From Klebsiella pneumoniae (GTDB lineage Bacteria > Pseudomonadota > Gammaproteobacteria > Eutrophobiales > Eutrophobiaceae), in contig CAMDWI010000003.1 in NCBI GenBank assembly GCA_945878555.1, positions 62,001-126,000 on the forward strand: 64,000 bases of DNA. Reading direction: 5' to 3'. A program made the translations under genes and the position numbers. The number at the start of each line of letters is the position of its first letter. Position 1 is the first letter of the stretch. Shown here in pieces: positions 15,935 to 25,183 of the stretch. The notes under the pieces were generated by a model that did not search any database, was not told where the DNA came from, and saw nothing but the letters and a program-made list of their open reading frames with translations.

Positions 15935-16533
15935 TCGGTACACTGCGTGGCAAGCTGGTCGTCAAACAGGCACCGCATCTGCTGGTCGAGGTCGGTGGTG
16001 TCGGTTACGAGATCGAGGCGCCGATGAGCACGTTTTATAACCTGCCCCAGGCCGGTGCCGAGATCCAACTCTTTACCCATCTGGTCGTGCGTGAAGACGC
16101 ACATCTGTTGTTTGGCTTTGCCACCGAACAGGAACGGCGTCTGTTCCGGACGCTGCTGAAGGTCAACGGTGTGGGCGCGAAGCTGGCGCTGACGATCCTG
16201 TCCGGTATTGAAACCGACGAGTTTATCCAGTGTATCCAGACCGGCAATACCGACCGGCTGGTGCGTCTGCCGGGTATCGGCAAGAAGACGGCGGAAAGGC
16301 TGGTCATTGAGATGCGTGATCGGCTGAAAGACTGGCAGGCGGACGGCGCGGGCAAACCTGTACCGGCCGGGGCAGCCAGGCCGGCGTCGAGCGCGGCGGA
16401 TGACGCGATCAGTGCACTGGTTTCGCTCGGATACAAACCGCAGGAGGCGAGTCGGTTTGTTTATGCGGTCGCGACGGATGGGATGGACAGTGAATCGCTG
16501 ATCCGAGAGGCGTTGAAGGCGTCTGTCCGGTGA
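15931..16533 (+). CDS. ruvA: Holliday junction branch migration protein RuvA
   Basis: A 200-residue RuvA, the tetrameric junction-binding subunit. It starts MIGTLRGKLV with the OB-fold domain. Two helix-hairpin-helix motifs follow (VNGVGAKLALTIL and LPGIGKKTAERLV), then an Ala/Pro-rich linker and the C-terminal domain III (AISALVSLGY) that contacts RuvB. It overlaps ruvC by 4 nt. ruvB is 470 bp downstream beyond a repeat-rich gap rather than immediately adjacent. Confidence 0.97.
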   Translation: MIGTLRGKLVVKQAPHLLVEVGGVGYEIEAPMSTFYNLPQAGAEIQLFTHLVVREDAHLLFGFATEQERRLFRTLLKVNGVGAKLALTILSGIETDEFIQCIQTGNTDRLVRLPGIGKKTAERLVIEMRDRLKDWQADGAGKPVPAGAARPASSAADDAISALVSLGYKPQEASRFVYAVATDGMDSESLIREALKASVR

Positions 16534-16577
16534 CAACACGTACTCATTAAGTAGTGTCGCCTGCGGCGGATTGTTTT

Positions 16578-16735
16578 ACTGGATACTGGCATTCGCCAGT
16601 ATGACGGTGAACTATCTACTGTCATTCCGGGTTCGCGTATGCGAAGCCCGGTATCCAGTCGGATAACACCGCCGTATGGCGGTAATTACAGGAAGGTTTG
16701 TCTACTGGATACTGGCGTTCGCCAGTATGACGGTG
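16578..16735. repeat. REP-like repeats between ruvA and ruvB
   Basis: A 32-bp unit starting ACTGGATACTGGC is present at 16578-16609 and again, with one change, at 16704-16735. A related inverted unit (16621-16659, GTCATTCCGGGTTCGCG onward to ATCCAGT) lies between them. Each unit can fold through TACTGGC/GCCAGTA. The motif is a widespread proteobacterial extragenic repeat. The array separates ruvA from ruvB and probably divides the transcript. Confidence 0.8.
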
Positions 16736-16775
16736 GGGGGCAGGATGACGACGGAGGGTAGTGTGTCAGCCAGAC

Positions 16776-16865
16776 CGACAGGCTCGTTTCAGACACGCCG
16801 TGAATATATCCATGTAGGCTCGTGTGCCGCATCCATGCAGCATACGGTCTTGCACGAGCCTGTCG
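16776..16865. repeat. ATCCATG-type repeat with 12-bp inverted ends
   Basis: Perfect 12-bp ends CGACAGGCTCGT (16776-16787) and ACGAGCCTGTCG (16854-16865) enclose a segment with TATCCATGTAG and GCATCCATGC. The stretch 16790-16822 matches, inverted, 25086-25118 within the MITE-like element at 30 of 33 positions, so both belong to one dispersed family. Confidence 0.75.
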
Positions 16866-16950
16866 TTCCGACTGTTCATGCTGATAGACTGCAAGGTTAA
16901 AATGATGAAAATTAGCAGATTCTGTCATATGAATGCGATCATTGAGGTTC

Positions 16951-16956
16951 TATAAT
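16951..16956 (+). promoter_or_regulatory. -10 box of a probable ruvB promoter
   Basis: A perfect TATAAT lies 48 bp before the ruvB start codon. The -35 at normal spacing (TATGAA) is weak. A separate promoter is expected because repeats separate ruvB from ruvA. Confidence 0.4.
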
Positions 16957-17004
16957 GTCGGTCAACTCAAGGCAACCATCCCGAATTCATAGATACGGAC
17001 AATA

Positions 17005-18039
17005 ATGGCCGGACCCGACCCGATAATTTCACCTGCAGGCACGACAGAAGATGCTGTTGTAGACAAGGCACTGCGTCCAAAAATGCTGGCTGAGTATCAT
17101 GGCCAGCCAGCCGTCCGTGAACAAATGGAAATATTCATCAACGCGGCGCGCAAGCGGTGTGAACCGCTGGACCATGTGCTCATCTTCGGACCGCCGGGCC
17201 TCGGCAAGACCACGCTGGCCCATGTGATCGCCAATGAAATGAATGTGAACATGCGCCAGACCTCCGGCCCGGTCCTGGAACGCGCGGGTGATCTTGCGGC
17301 GCTGCTGACGAATCTGGAACCGAACGATGTGTTGTTTATCGATGAAATCCACCGACTCAGCCCGGTGGTGGAGGAAATCCTCTACCCGGCGATGGAAGAT
17401 TACCAGATCGATATCATGATCGGTGAAGGCCCGGCGGCACGGGCGATCAAGCTGGACATACCGCCGTTTACACTGGTAGGCGCAACCACCCGGGCAGGCT
17501 TGTTGACCTCACCGTTGCGTGATCGGTTTGGCATCGTGCAGCGGCTGGAGTTTTATAATGGCGAAGACCTGTCACGCATCCTGGCACGTTCGGCCAATAT
17601 CCTGAAAGTCACGCTGGAGACCCGGGGCGCCACTGAAATTGCCTCACGTTCGCGCGGTACGCCGCGTATTGCGAACCGCCTGCTCCGCCGTGTGCGTGAT
17701 TTCGCCGAGGTCAGGGCAGATGGCGTGATCTCTGCCGATATTGCCAACCAGGCACTGGACATGCTGAATGTCGACGAGCATGGCTTTGATATGATGGATC
17801 GCAAGTTGTTGCTCGCGATTATCCAGAAGTTTGATGGTGGGCCGGTCGGACTGGACAGCATCGCGGCTGCCATCGGTGAGGAACGCGATACGATAGAGGA
17901 TGTGATTGAACCCTATCTGATCCAGCAGGGCTTCATGATGCGCACACCGCGTGGCCGGGTCGTGACCCGCCAGGCCTGGTTGCACTTCGGACTGGACCTG
18001 CCCAAAAACCTGCTGGCCGAATCGGACCTGTTTACATGA
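17005..18039 (+). CDS. ruvB: Holliday junction branch migration ATPase RuvB
   Basis: A 344-residue AAA+ motor that drives branch migration on RuvA-bound junctions. Walker A is GPPGLGKT at 62-69, Walker B ends in DEIH at 113-116, and the arginine-finger region and a C-terminal winged helix (ending [13 protein letters not shown]) are intact. The N-terminus is slightly variable but the core aligns with the family. Its stop overlaps the ybgC start (ATGATG), so it heads the ybgC-tol-pal transcript. Confidence 0.97.
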   Translation: MAGPDPIISPAGTTEDAVVDKALRPKMLAEYHGQPAVREQMEIFINAARKRCEPLDHVLIFGPPGLGKTTLAHVIANEMNVNMRQTSGPVLERAGDLAALLTNLEPNDVLFIDEIHRLSPVVEEILYPAMEDYQIDIMIGEGPAARAIKLDIPPFTLVGATTRAGLLTSPLRDRFGIVQRLEFYNGEDLSRILARSANILKVTLETRGATEIASRSRGTPRIANRLLRRVRDFAEVRADGVISADIANQALDMLNVDEHGFDMMDRKLLLAIIQKFDGGPVGLDSIAAAIGEERDTIEDVIEPYLIQQGFMMRTPRGRVVTRQAWLHFGLDLPKNLLAESDLFT

Positions 18040-18464
18040 TGGGTGAACAATCGATCACCGAGTCCCGGGAATTCTTCTGGCCAACCCGGGTCTATTATGA
18101 AGATACCGATGCCGCAGGCGTCGTGTATCATTCGAACTACCTGAAGTTTATGGAACGGGCCAGGACCGAGTGGCTGCGCATGGCGGGTTACTCACAGCAG
18201 TCACTGGTGGAAACTGACGGTATTGTTTTTGTTGTGGCGAAAATGAATATAGAATTTACCAGTCCGGCCTGTTTCGACGAACTGCTGAATGTCTGTTCGA
18301 AAGTGACCGGTACTAACGGGGCCGGATTGATGTTCGAACAGATAATCACAGGCGAATCCGGGACGGTCAAGTGTCGGGCTGACGTACAGATAGTCTGTGT
18401 AGACGCGAAGACTTTCCGGCCCAGACGTATACCCAATTCCATCAAGGCAAAACTTAATTTATGA
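18036..18464 (+). CDS. ybgC: Tol-Pal-associated acyl-CoA thioesterase YbgC
   Basis: A 142-residue hot-dog-fold thioesterase. The signature [20 protein letters not shown] holds the catalytic aspartate. YbgC hydrolyses short-chain acyl-CoA or acyl-ACP and is nearly always the first gene of the tol-pal cluster, as here, although its link with the Tol system is unresolved. It overlaps ruvB by 4 nt and tolQ by 4 nt, which indicates tight translational coupling. Confidence 0.94.
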   Translation: MMGEQSITESREFFWPTRVYYEDTDAAGVVYHSNYLKFMERARTEWLRMAGYSQQSLVETDGIVFVVAKMNIEFTSPACFDELLNVCSKVTGTNGAGLMFEQIITGESGTVKCRADVQIVCVDAKTFRPRRIPNSIKAKLNL

Positions 18465-19135
18465 CAGCGGATCTTTCCATCATTGAACTCATCATGAACG
18501 CCAGCCTGATCGTCAAGCTGGTCATGCTGACACTGTTAATGGCCTCATTGACATCCTGGGCGATGATCTTCAAGAAACGATCGATCCTGAACAAGGCGCG
18601 CAGTGATGCGGACCATTTTGAAGAGGGCTTCTGGGCCGCTGAAGACCTGACCCCGCTGTATACAAAGATCAGCAACAAGCGTAATGGCGCGAATGGCATG
18701 GAACGGATTTTTGAATCCGGCTTTCGTGAGTTTGCACGTTTACGCAAACAGAAGAACATTGATGCCGAGGCGATACTCGAAGGTGCGCAGCGGGCCATGC
18801 GGGTAACAATGAACAAGGAGATCGAGGAGATCGAAACGAATCTGCCGTTTCTGGCCACGGTCGGCTCGACCAGTCCGTACATCGGCCTGTTTGGCACGGT
18901 CTGGGGCATCATGAACAGCTTCCGTTCGCTGGGTGAGGTACAACAGGCGACCATCTCGATGGTGGCACCGGGCATCTCCGAGGCGCTGATCGCGACCGCG
19001 ATGGGTCTGTTTGCGGCGATACCGGCTGTTATTGCCTACAACCGGTTTTCCAATGATGTGGAACGCCTGATTAATCGATATGACATCTTCACCGATGAAT
19101 TTGCCTCGATATTGCATCGTTATGCACATTCATAA
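18461..19135 (+). CDS. tolQ: Tol-Pal system proton channel subunit TolQ
   Basis: A 224-residue inner-membrane protein of the TolQ/ExbB/MotA family. The first membrane helix is at about 13-34, and two more helices are in the conserved ATVGSTSPYIGLFGTVWGIM and the segment after SEALIATAMGLFAAIPA. With TolR it forms the proton-driven motor that energises TolA during envelope constriction at division. The ybgC-tolQ-tolR-tolA-tolB-pal order excludes ExbB. Confidence 0.96.
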   Translation: MTADLSIIELIMNASLIVKLVMLTLLMASLTSWAMIFKKRSILNKARSDADHFEEGFWAAEDLTPLYTKISNKRNGANGMERIFESGFREFARLRKQKNIDAEAILEGAQRAMRVTMNKEIEEIETNLPFLATVGSTSPYIGLFGTVWGIMNSFRSLGEVQQATISMVAPGISEALIATAMGLFAAIPAVIAYNRFSNDVERLINRYDIFTDEFASILHRYAHS

Positions 19136-19165
19136 CAACTGACCAGAGAGAAGAACAGACTTTCC

Positions 19166-19618
19166 ATGCGCCAGAGAATAAAGAAAAGCCCGATGGCAGA
19201 GATCAACGTCGTTCCGTATATCGACGTGATGCTGGTATTGCTGATCATATTCATGGTCACCGCGCCGCTGCTGAGCCAGGGTGTCAGCGTGCAGCTGCCA
19301 AAGCTGTCATCGGAGCCGATGCCACCGGAACCGGACAACCCGCCGGTGGTGATCAGCGTCGACAAGGACGGTAATTTCTATATCGCCTTCGGCGGCGATA
19401 ACGCTGAAGACCAGGACAAGCCGGTCGAGGCACAGGTACTCGTCAATCGTGTGGCGGCACTGCTGAAGTACGCGGCAGAACAGAACCGCCCGAAGACAAG
19501 GGTGTTCGTAAAAGGTGACACCAACGTTCCCTATGGCAAGGTCGTTGAACTGATGGCCATGTTACAGGTGGCTGGCGTTGAAGGGGTCGGTCTGATTACC
19601 GATCCCCCTGAAGGATAG
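19166..19618 (+). CDS. tolR: Tol-Pal system protein TolR
   Basis: A 150-residue protein with a single N-terminal membrane helix in which the essential aspartate of the proton path sits within VVPYIDVMLVLLIIF. The periplasmic domain ends YGKVVELMAMLQVAGVEGVGL, a typical TolR/ExbD C-terminus. It pairs with TolQ. There is a 30-nt gap to tolQ and a 6-nt gap to tolA. Confidence 0.95.
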   Translation: MRQRIKKSPMAEINVVPYIDVMLVLLIIFMVTAPLLSQGVSVQLPKLSSEPMPPEPDNPPVVISVDKDGNFYIAFGGDNAEDQDKPVEAQVLVNRVAALLKYAAEQNRPKTRVFVKGDTNVPYGKVVELMAMLQVAGVEGVGLITDPPEG

Positions 19619-19624
19619 TCAACT

Positions 19625-20443
19625 ATGACGCTGCTGCTTACCCGTTCGATCATCCTGTCTGTCATCGTGCATGCGATTGCCGTGGTCATGCTGATCTTCA
19701 GCCTGGAGTTCTCGCCCGAGCCGATACAGGCGGTCATGCCTGCCGGACAGGTCATGGACGCCACGGCGGTCGACTCAAAACAGGTCGAGCAGGAAGTTGC
19801 GCAGCTGAAAAAGCTGGAACAAAAAAATGTCGACCGCGAGCGCGAGCTCGAACAAAAGGTAAAGGAACTGGAAAAGAAGTCGCAGACCGCCGAACAGAAA
19901 CGCCGTGAGGAAGAGGTCAGGCTGGCCGATATCCAGAAGAAGCAGGTGGAAGAGGAAAAGAAGCGCAAGGAAGAAGAGAAAAAGCTGGCTGACGCAAAAC
20001 AGAAACAGGAAGAGCTGCAGAAGCAGGCCGAGGTAGAACAGAAGCGCAAGGAAGAAGCGCAGGCCAAGGCCGAGGCTGAAAAGAAAAAGAAAGAGGCCGA
20101 AGACGCGCTGAAGAAACAGCTGGCGGCGGAACAGGCTGCCCAACAGGCCGCGCAGGACAAGGCGGACCTGGGCGTCATCAACCAGTATGTTGCACGTATC
20201 GCCGGTGCGATACAGGCCCAGTTCAACACGGCCGGTCTTGAACCCGGTCTGTCCTGTGTATTGCAGATCCGCATGCTCGCCGGTGGCGAGGTGACCGATG
20301 CCCGGATTACCAAATCCAGCGGCAATGCCGTGTTTGACAGCCGCGCGATTGCTGCTGTACAGCTGGCCTCACCGTTACCGGTACCGGAAGATGCACGGGT
20401 GTTTGGCAAGATGCGCGAGATCCGCCTGACCTTCAAACCCTAG
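19625..20443 (+). CDS. tolA: Cell envelope integrity protein TolA
   Basis: A 272-residue protein with an N-terminal membrane anchor (about 7-27). A long Lys/Glu/Gln-rich helical rod runs from about 50 to 180, rich in KKKEEAE-type repeats, and a compact C-terminal domain follows (YVARIAGAIQAQF to LTFKP) that contacts TolB and Pal across the periplasm. It is shorter than the E. coli protein (421) mainly in the rod. The rod's base composition produces long antisense open frames that are artefacts. Confidence 0.94.
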   Translation: MTLLLTRSIILSVIVHAIAVVMLIFSLEFSPEPIQAVMPAGQVMDATAVDSKQVEQEVAQLKKLEQKNVDRERELEQKVKELEKKSQTAEQKRREEEVRLADIQKKQVEEEKKRKEEEKKLADAKQKQEELQKQAEVEQKRKEEAQAKAEAEKKKKEAEDALKKQLAAEQAAQQAAQDKADLGVINQYVARIAGAIQAQFNTAGLEPGLSCVLQIRMLAGGEVTDARITKSSGNAVFDSRAIAAVQLASPLPVPEDARVFGKMREIRLTFKP

Positions 20444-20480
20444 ACACAACGAACGATTTATTCAAACCAGGATATGTAAA

Positions 20481-21782
20481 ATGATGAAACAGAACTTCCT
20501 CGTACTACTGCTCGGATTGTTCTTCAGTCTGAACGCACATGCCGTCCTGGACATTACCATTACCGAAGGTGTCGAAAAGGCCGTTCCGATCGCGATTGTC
20601 CCGTTTGAATGGACCGGTCTGCCGGACGAGTCACCGGTCGATATGCATGTGACCATCGCCAACGACCTGTCGCGCAGTGGTCGCTTCAATACGATGGACC
20701 CGGCGGATATGCCGCAACGTCCGGTGCAATTCAGCCAGGTGTCGTTTAACGACTGGCGCCTGCTCGGCATGGAAAACATTGTCATCGGCAATGTGCGCCC
20801 GCTGGCGGATGGTAATTTCGAGGTTGAATTCAGGCTGGTCAACGTGTTCTCCGGCACCCAGATCGCCGGCTTTCGTATCCCGGCAACGCGTGCACAACTG
20901 CGGCGTACAGCACACCGGATCAGCGATATCGTCTATGAAAAACTGACCGGGGTACGCGGTGCGTTTGATACACGTATCGCCTATGTCGTCGTCAAGAAAC
21001 TGGCCGATGGCACCAAACAATACTCGATGCAGATATCCGATGCCGACGGATTCAATCCGCAGATCCTGCTTGAATCAAAGGAACCGTTGATGTCGCCGTC
21101 GTGGTCTCCGGATGGCAAACAACTCGCCTATGTCTCGTTTGAGGGGAAAAATTCCGCCATCTATATCCAGAATATCTTTACCGGCACCCGCGAACGGATA
21201 GCCTCGAATCCGGGCATCAACAGCGCCCCGGCCTGGTCTCCGGACGGTACCCGCCTGGCGATGACGCTGTCTAAAGAGGGTGACCCGGAGATCTTTGTAA
21301 TGCACCTCGGCAGTAAAAACCTGCTCAGGATCACGACGAATCGCTCGATTGATACCGAACCCTCCTGGTCACCAGACGGCCGGATGCTGGTATTTACCTC
21401 AGACCGCGGCGGTTCCCCGCAGATCTACCGGGTCAGTGCGGCCGGTGGTAATCCGGAACGGCTGACCTTTACCGGCAATTACAACGCGCGGGCACGTTAT
21501 GCGCCGGACGGCAAGGCGCTGACGCTGGTACACGGCAGCGAAGGCCTGTACCGGATTGCCTATATGGACCTGGTGGCAAATACGATGAGTCTGGTCTCCA
21601 GCGCCCGGCTGGATGAATCACCGAGCTTCGCACCTAACGGCAGCATGATAATTTACGCAACCCAGACCGGCCGCGGGACGGAGCTGGCGGCCGTGTCGGC
21701 GGATGGACGTGTACATCAGCGCCTTGCATTCCAGGACGGGGAAGTCCGCGAACCCGCCTGGGGACCCTTCCCGCAGCCATAA
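20481..21782 (+). CDS. tolB: Tol-Pal system beta-propeller protein TolB
   Basis: A 433-residue periplasmic protein. A cleavable signal peptide of about 21 residues ends at LNAHA. The N-terminal alpha/beta domain is followed by a six-bladed propeller in which SWSPDGKQLAYVS-type repeats recur (about 200-420). TolB shuttles between TolA and Pal. Gene order and repeats make the call certain. Confidence 0.97.
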   Translation: MMKQNFLVLLLGLFFSLNAHAVLDITITEGVEKAVPIAIVPFEWTGLPDESPVDMHVTIANDLSRSGRFNTMDPADMPQRPVQFSQVSFNDWRLLGMENIVIGNVRPLADGNFEVEFRLVNVFSGTQIAGFRIPATRAQLRRTAHRISDIVYEKLTGVRGAFDTRIAYVVVKKLADGTKQYSMQISDADGFNPQILLESKEPLMSPSWSPDGKQLAYVSFEGKNSAIYIQNIFTGTRERIASNPGINSAPAWSPDGTRLAMTLSKEGDPEIFVMHLGSKNLLRITTNRSIDTEPSWSPDGRMLVFTSDRGGSPQIYRVSAAGGNPERLTFTGNYNARARYAPDGKALTLVHGSEGLYRIAYMDLVANTMSLVSSARLDESPSFAPNGSMIIYATQTGRGTELAAVSADGRVHQRLAFQDGEVREPAWGPFPQP

Positions 21783-21860
21783 TTCTGTTTCATCCCGGGC
21801 AGCAATGAATGATATGCTTTCACAATTACGATAAACACAGCACCACAAGGAGTTACCCCC

Positions 21861-22379
21861 ATGAAGAACAGACTGATATTGATACTGGCCCTGGCCGGTT
21901 TGTTGAGCGCTTGCGGCTCTTCACAAACGAAAGAAAACTCTGCTGCCGTTGATGACCGCACCGGTGCCGCCAGTGAAAACGGCGCAACCGCGTTTGGTGC
22001 AAACGGTGACTCGACCTCCGGCGTCAGCGCACTGGATGATCCTGCGAGCCCACTGTCGGTACGCATACTCTATTTTGAATATGACAGCAGTGACGTATTG
22101 CCTGCCTACCGCGAGGTACTGGAGGCACATGCCAACTATCTGGCACAGAATCCAAATGTCACGATCTCACTTGAAGGCCATGCCGATGAGCGCGGGACCC
22201 GTGAATACAATCTGGCACTCGGCGAGCGCCGTTCCCAGAGCGTAAAGAGCCAGATGATGGTGTTTGGTCCCTCCGCCTCGCAGCTGCGTACGACCAGCTA
22301 CGGTGAGGAACGTCCGGTCTCTGACAGCCATGACGAGCAAGGCTGGAGCCAGAACCGTCGCGTTGAAATCATTTATTGA
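21861..22379 (+). CDS. pal: Peptidoglycan-associated lipoprotein Pal
   Basis: A 172-residue outer-membrane lipoprotein. The lipobox LLSAC places the lipidated cysteine at C18. After a variable Ala/Ser/Asp linker comes the OmpA-like peptidoglycan-binding domain with the motif LEGHADERGTREYNLALGER and the end NRRVEIIY. It anchors the outer membrane to the cell wall and receives energy through TolA-TolB. Confidence 0.97.
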   Translation: MKNRLILILALAGLLSACGSSQTKENSAAVDDRTGAASENGATAFGANGDSTSGVSALDDPASPLSVRILYFEYDSSDVLPAYREVLEAHANYLAQNPNVTISLEGHADERGTREYNLALGERRSQSVKSQMMVFGPSASQLRTTSYGEERPVSDSHDEQGWSQNRRVEIIY

Positions 22380-22390
22380 TAGCGGCATCC

Positions 22391-23485
22391 ATGGCAACGC
22401 TGGCCCGTAAATTATCTCCTGTCATCCTGCTTTTGGCCGTGCCTGCCGGGCCATTGTTCGCGCAGGCCACGGTCAGTTCTTCCGGCCAGCCGGCCGGTAC
22501 GCTCGAACAACGTGTCGAGCGCATGGAAAGGATGATGCAAAGCCAGGGTCTACTGGAAATATTGCAGCAGGTACAACAGTTACAGCAGGACATCAGCCTG
22601 CTGCGTGGCGAGATTGAGACTCACAATTACAACCTTGACCAGCTGACGCGTCGCCAGCGCGACCTGTATGCCGATATGGATAGCCGGCTACAGCAGCTTG
22701 AAGGTGGCGGAACGGTATTATCGGCAGACGGAACCACGGGTGCGCAAAATCCATCCGGGATGGACTCTCCGCCGCTGGAGACCTTGTCGGCGATAGGTGA
22801 TAACGCTCAGTCAAGCACAGGCTCCGTTCCTTCAAATAACAGCCTGCAGGTTGAGGTCATAAGCTCGACTCCTGCTCAACAAACCGCGGCGAATCCGATG
22901 ACCCGGCCGGGTGCACAGGCACCTGTGAACACAACACAACTGCCACCCTCCACACAGATTCAGGGCGCAGGACAGACTGTACAAACGAACGCACCGACAC
23001 AGGTTCAGGCCGATGTCGTCGGCATGTCCGACACGACCCCGGCGACGGCAACACCGCCGGTCAGTGCCGACCCGGTACAACTACAGGCAGAATACCAGCA
23101 GGCTTTTAATTTACTCAGACAGTCACTGTATGATCAGGCGATCAAGGCCTTCCAGCAATTCCTGCTAAATCACCCGAATGATCGTTACTCGGACAACGCA
23201 CAGTACTGGCTGGCCGAGGCCTACTTTGTCAAACGTGAATATCCGCTCGCGCTCGATGAATACAACAAGGTCATCACCAACTTCCCGGAAAGCCAGAAGG
23301 TCAGTGATGCGATGCTGAAGGTCGGCTTTACCATGATTGAGCTCGGCCAGATTGATAACGCCAGAGAACATCTACAGGCACTGATACGTCAACAACCGGA
23401 TTCGACCGTGGCCAGGCTCGCTGATGAGAGACTGAAACAGCTTGGCTCGGCAACTCAACAGATTGTTCCGGAACAGGCTAACTAG
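22391..23485 (+). CDS. cpoB: Cell division coordinator CpoB (YbgF)
   Basis: A 364-residue periplasmic protein with a signal peptide of about 26 residues (ending LFAQA). An N-terminal trimerising coiled coil follows (about 35-105, LEQRVERMERMMQSQ), then a long Ser/Thr/Gln/Pro linker and C-terminal TPR repeats (YQQAFNLLRQSLYDQAIKAF onward). CpoB links peptidoglycan synthesis with Tol-driven outer-membrane constriction. The frame opens at a TTG overlapping pal, but the ATG at 22391 gives a normal signal sequence. The linker is longer than in E. coli. Confidence 0.92.
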   Translation: MATLARKLSPVILLLAVPAGPLFAQATVSSSGQPAGTLEQRVERMERMMQSQGLLEILQQVQQLQQDISLLRGEIETHNYNLDQLTRRQRDLYADMDSRLQQLEGGGTVLSADGTTGAQNPSGMDSPPLETLSAIGDNAQSSTGSVPSNNSLQVEVISSTPAQQTAANPMTRPGAQAPVNTTQLPPSTQIQGAGQTVQTNAPTQVQADVVGMSDTTPATATPPVSADPVQLQAEYQQAFNLLRQSLYDQAIKAFQQFLLNHPNDRYSDNAQYWLAEAYFVKREYPLALDEYNKVITNFPESQKVSDAMLKVGFTMIELGQIDNAREHLQALIRQQPDSTVARLADERLKQLGSATQQIVPEQAN

Positions 23486-23494
23486 CCCTGGACC

Positions 23495-24181
23495 ATGTCA
23501 CCTGTCCCGGTAACGGAGCAGGCCGGGTCAGACCTGCTGGCCAGGACACTGCGTATCAATGAAATCTTCCTGTCACTCCAGGGAGAATCGATAAAAACCG
23601 GTCTGCCTACTGCCTTTATTCGTCTGACCGGTTGTCCACTACGTTGCCATTACTGCGACACCGAATATGCGTTCCATACCGGTGAGAAACTGACTATCTC
23701 CAGCATCATGCAAACAATCGCGGAATATCGCACCCGGCATGTCTGCGTCACCGGAGGCGAACCACTGGCACAAAAAAACTGTCTCGACCTGCTGGTACAT
23801 TTGTGTGATGAAGGTTACGAGGTGTCGCTGGAGACCAGTGGCGCTATAGATGTCTCAAAAGTCGACCCGCGGGTGATGAAGATTGTGGATCTGAAAACCC
23901 CGGCCTCCGGCGAGTCCGCCAAAAACCGTTATGACAACCTGGCCTGGTTGCGACACCCTGACCAGATCAAACTGGTTATCTGTAACCGGGACGATTACGA
24001 GTGGTCACGTCAGTTGTTACAGGATCGCCAACTGCACGAGGTCTGCGAGGTGCTGTTTTCTCCAGCCTACGGTCAGCTTGAGGCCGCACAGCTGGCCGGA
24101 TGGATACTGGAAGATAAACTGCCTGTCAGGTTCCAGATCCAGTTGCACAAATATCTCTGGGGCAATACGCGCGGAACATGA
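23495..24181 (+). CDS. queE: 7-carboxy-7-deazaguanine synthase
   Basis: A 228-residue radical SAM enzyme that makes 7-carboxy-7-deazaguanine in the queuosine pathway. The cluster motif CPLRCHYC has the CxxxCxxC spacing, and the substrate strand SLQGESIKTGLPTAFIRL is typical. It lies 9 nt after cpoB and 41 nt before queC, an arrangement frequent downstream of tol-pal. queD and queF are not in the window. Confidence 0.95.
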   Translation: MSPVPVTEQAGSDLLARTLRINEIFLSLQGESIKTGLPTAFIRLTGCPLRCHYCDTEYAFHTGEKLTISSIMQTIAEYRTRHVCVTGGEPLAQKNCLDLLVHLCDEGYEVSLETSGAIDVSKVDPRVMKIVDLKTPASGESAKNRYDNLAWLRHPDQIKLVICNRDDYEWSRQLLQDRQLHEVCEVLFSPAYGQLEAAQLAGWILEDKLPVRFQIQLHKYLWGNTRGT

Positions 24182-24222
24182 AACGGACTGGTCCCCGTTC
24201 CCTGCTGAAATCGTAACGACTC

Positions 24223-24909
24223 ATGTCTGAAAATAACCCACTGAAAAAAGCCGTCGTGCTGCTATCCGGCGGCCTGGATTCGGCCACCGTACTGGCGATT
24301 GCCACACAACAACAATATGAATGCCATGCACTCAGTTTTGATTATGGACAGCGCCATCGCGTAGAACTGCTCGCAGCAGAAAAAATAGCTAAAACACTGC
24401 ATGTAGCAAACCATCGTACGCTCATTGTCGACCTGACCCAGATCGGCGGGTCGGCGCTGACTGACAACAACATCGAAGTGCCACAATCACCGGCATCAGG
24501 TATCCCGGTCACCTATGTGCCTGCCCGCAATATTATCTTTCTGTCGTTTGCGCTGGCCTATGCCGAGACAATACAGGCGTCGGATATTTTCATTGGCGTG
24601 AATGTACTTGATTATTCGGGTTATCCGGACTGTAGACCAGAATTTATCGAATCATTTACACGCATGGCCAACCTGGGTACACGGGCCGGGGTGGAAGGTG
24701 ATCCCGTCCGGATACACACGCCGCTGATCAAGATGAACAAGGCAGAGATAATAACGGCAGGTACAACCCTGGGTGTTGACTACGCACAAACGATATCCTG
24801 TTACCAGGCAGATGCAGAGGGACGCGCCTGTGGTCTGTGTGATTCCTGCCGCTTCCGCAAAAAGGGCTTTGCCGAGGCAGGGGTTGCCGACCCGACCGTG
24901 TATCAATAA
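24223..24909 (+). CDS. queC: 7-cyano-7-deazaguanine synthase
   Basis: A 228-residue PP-loop ATPase that converts carboxy-deazaguanine to preQ0. The PP-loop is [10 protein letters not shown] near the N-terminus, and the C-terminal zinc site appears as [14 protein letters not shown] preceded by CYQ. It is the last gene of the tol-pal-que run; a MITE-like inverted repeat lies immediately after its stop. Confidence 0.96.
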   Translation: MSENNPLKKAVVLLSGGLDSATVLAIATQQQYECHALSFDYGQRHRVELLAAEKIAKTLHVANHRTLIVDLTQIGGSALTDNNIEVPQSPASGIPVTYVPARNIIFLSFALAYAETIQASDIFIGVNVLDYSGYPDCRPEFIESFTRMANLGTRAGVEGDPVRIHTPLIKMNKAEIITAGTTLGVDYAQTISCYQADAEGRACGLCDSCRFRKKGFAEAGVADPTVYQ

Positions 24910-24917
24910 CGATGAAA

Positions 24918-25172
24918 TAACTGTTCCGAAATCCACGATAGTTCAGATTAGGCACAGGAATATTACCGTGACAGACCGTTAGCCGCATGGGCAAACGGCG
25001 GGTTAAGGAGCCGTTTGCGCCGTTACATGGATGTAACGGCTGGACTTTCGAGCGGAGCAGGAAGCGCAGCGATGAAAGCGGCGCTCGAGCGTACATGGAT
25101 GTATTCACAGCGTGTCTGGAAGGGTAATATTCCCGTGCCTAATCTGAACTGCCGTGGATTTCGGAACAGTTA
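24918..25172. mobile_element. 255-bp MITE-like element with 50-bp terminal inverted repeats
   Basis: The ends 24918-24967 and 25123-25172 are reverse complements at 47 of 50 positions; both outer ends read TAACTGTTCCGAAATCCACG. The interior encodes no protein but contains a 10-bp perfect hairpin, GCCGTTACAT/ATGTAACGGC (25019-25040), and a copy of the repeat found near 16800. It lies exactly between the convergent ends of queC and the RND gene, where its stem may also terminate transcription from both sides. No flanking target duplication was obvious. Confidence 0.75.
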
Positions 25173-25183
25173 TTTAGTGTCCG

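Noticed and set aside
19531-20436. Long antisense open frame opposite tolR-tolA, rich in serine and phenylalanine
   Set aside because: It mirrors the Lys/Glu/Gln codons of the TolA rod; the product is low complexity without start signals or homology, while TolA itself is certain.
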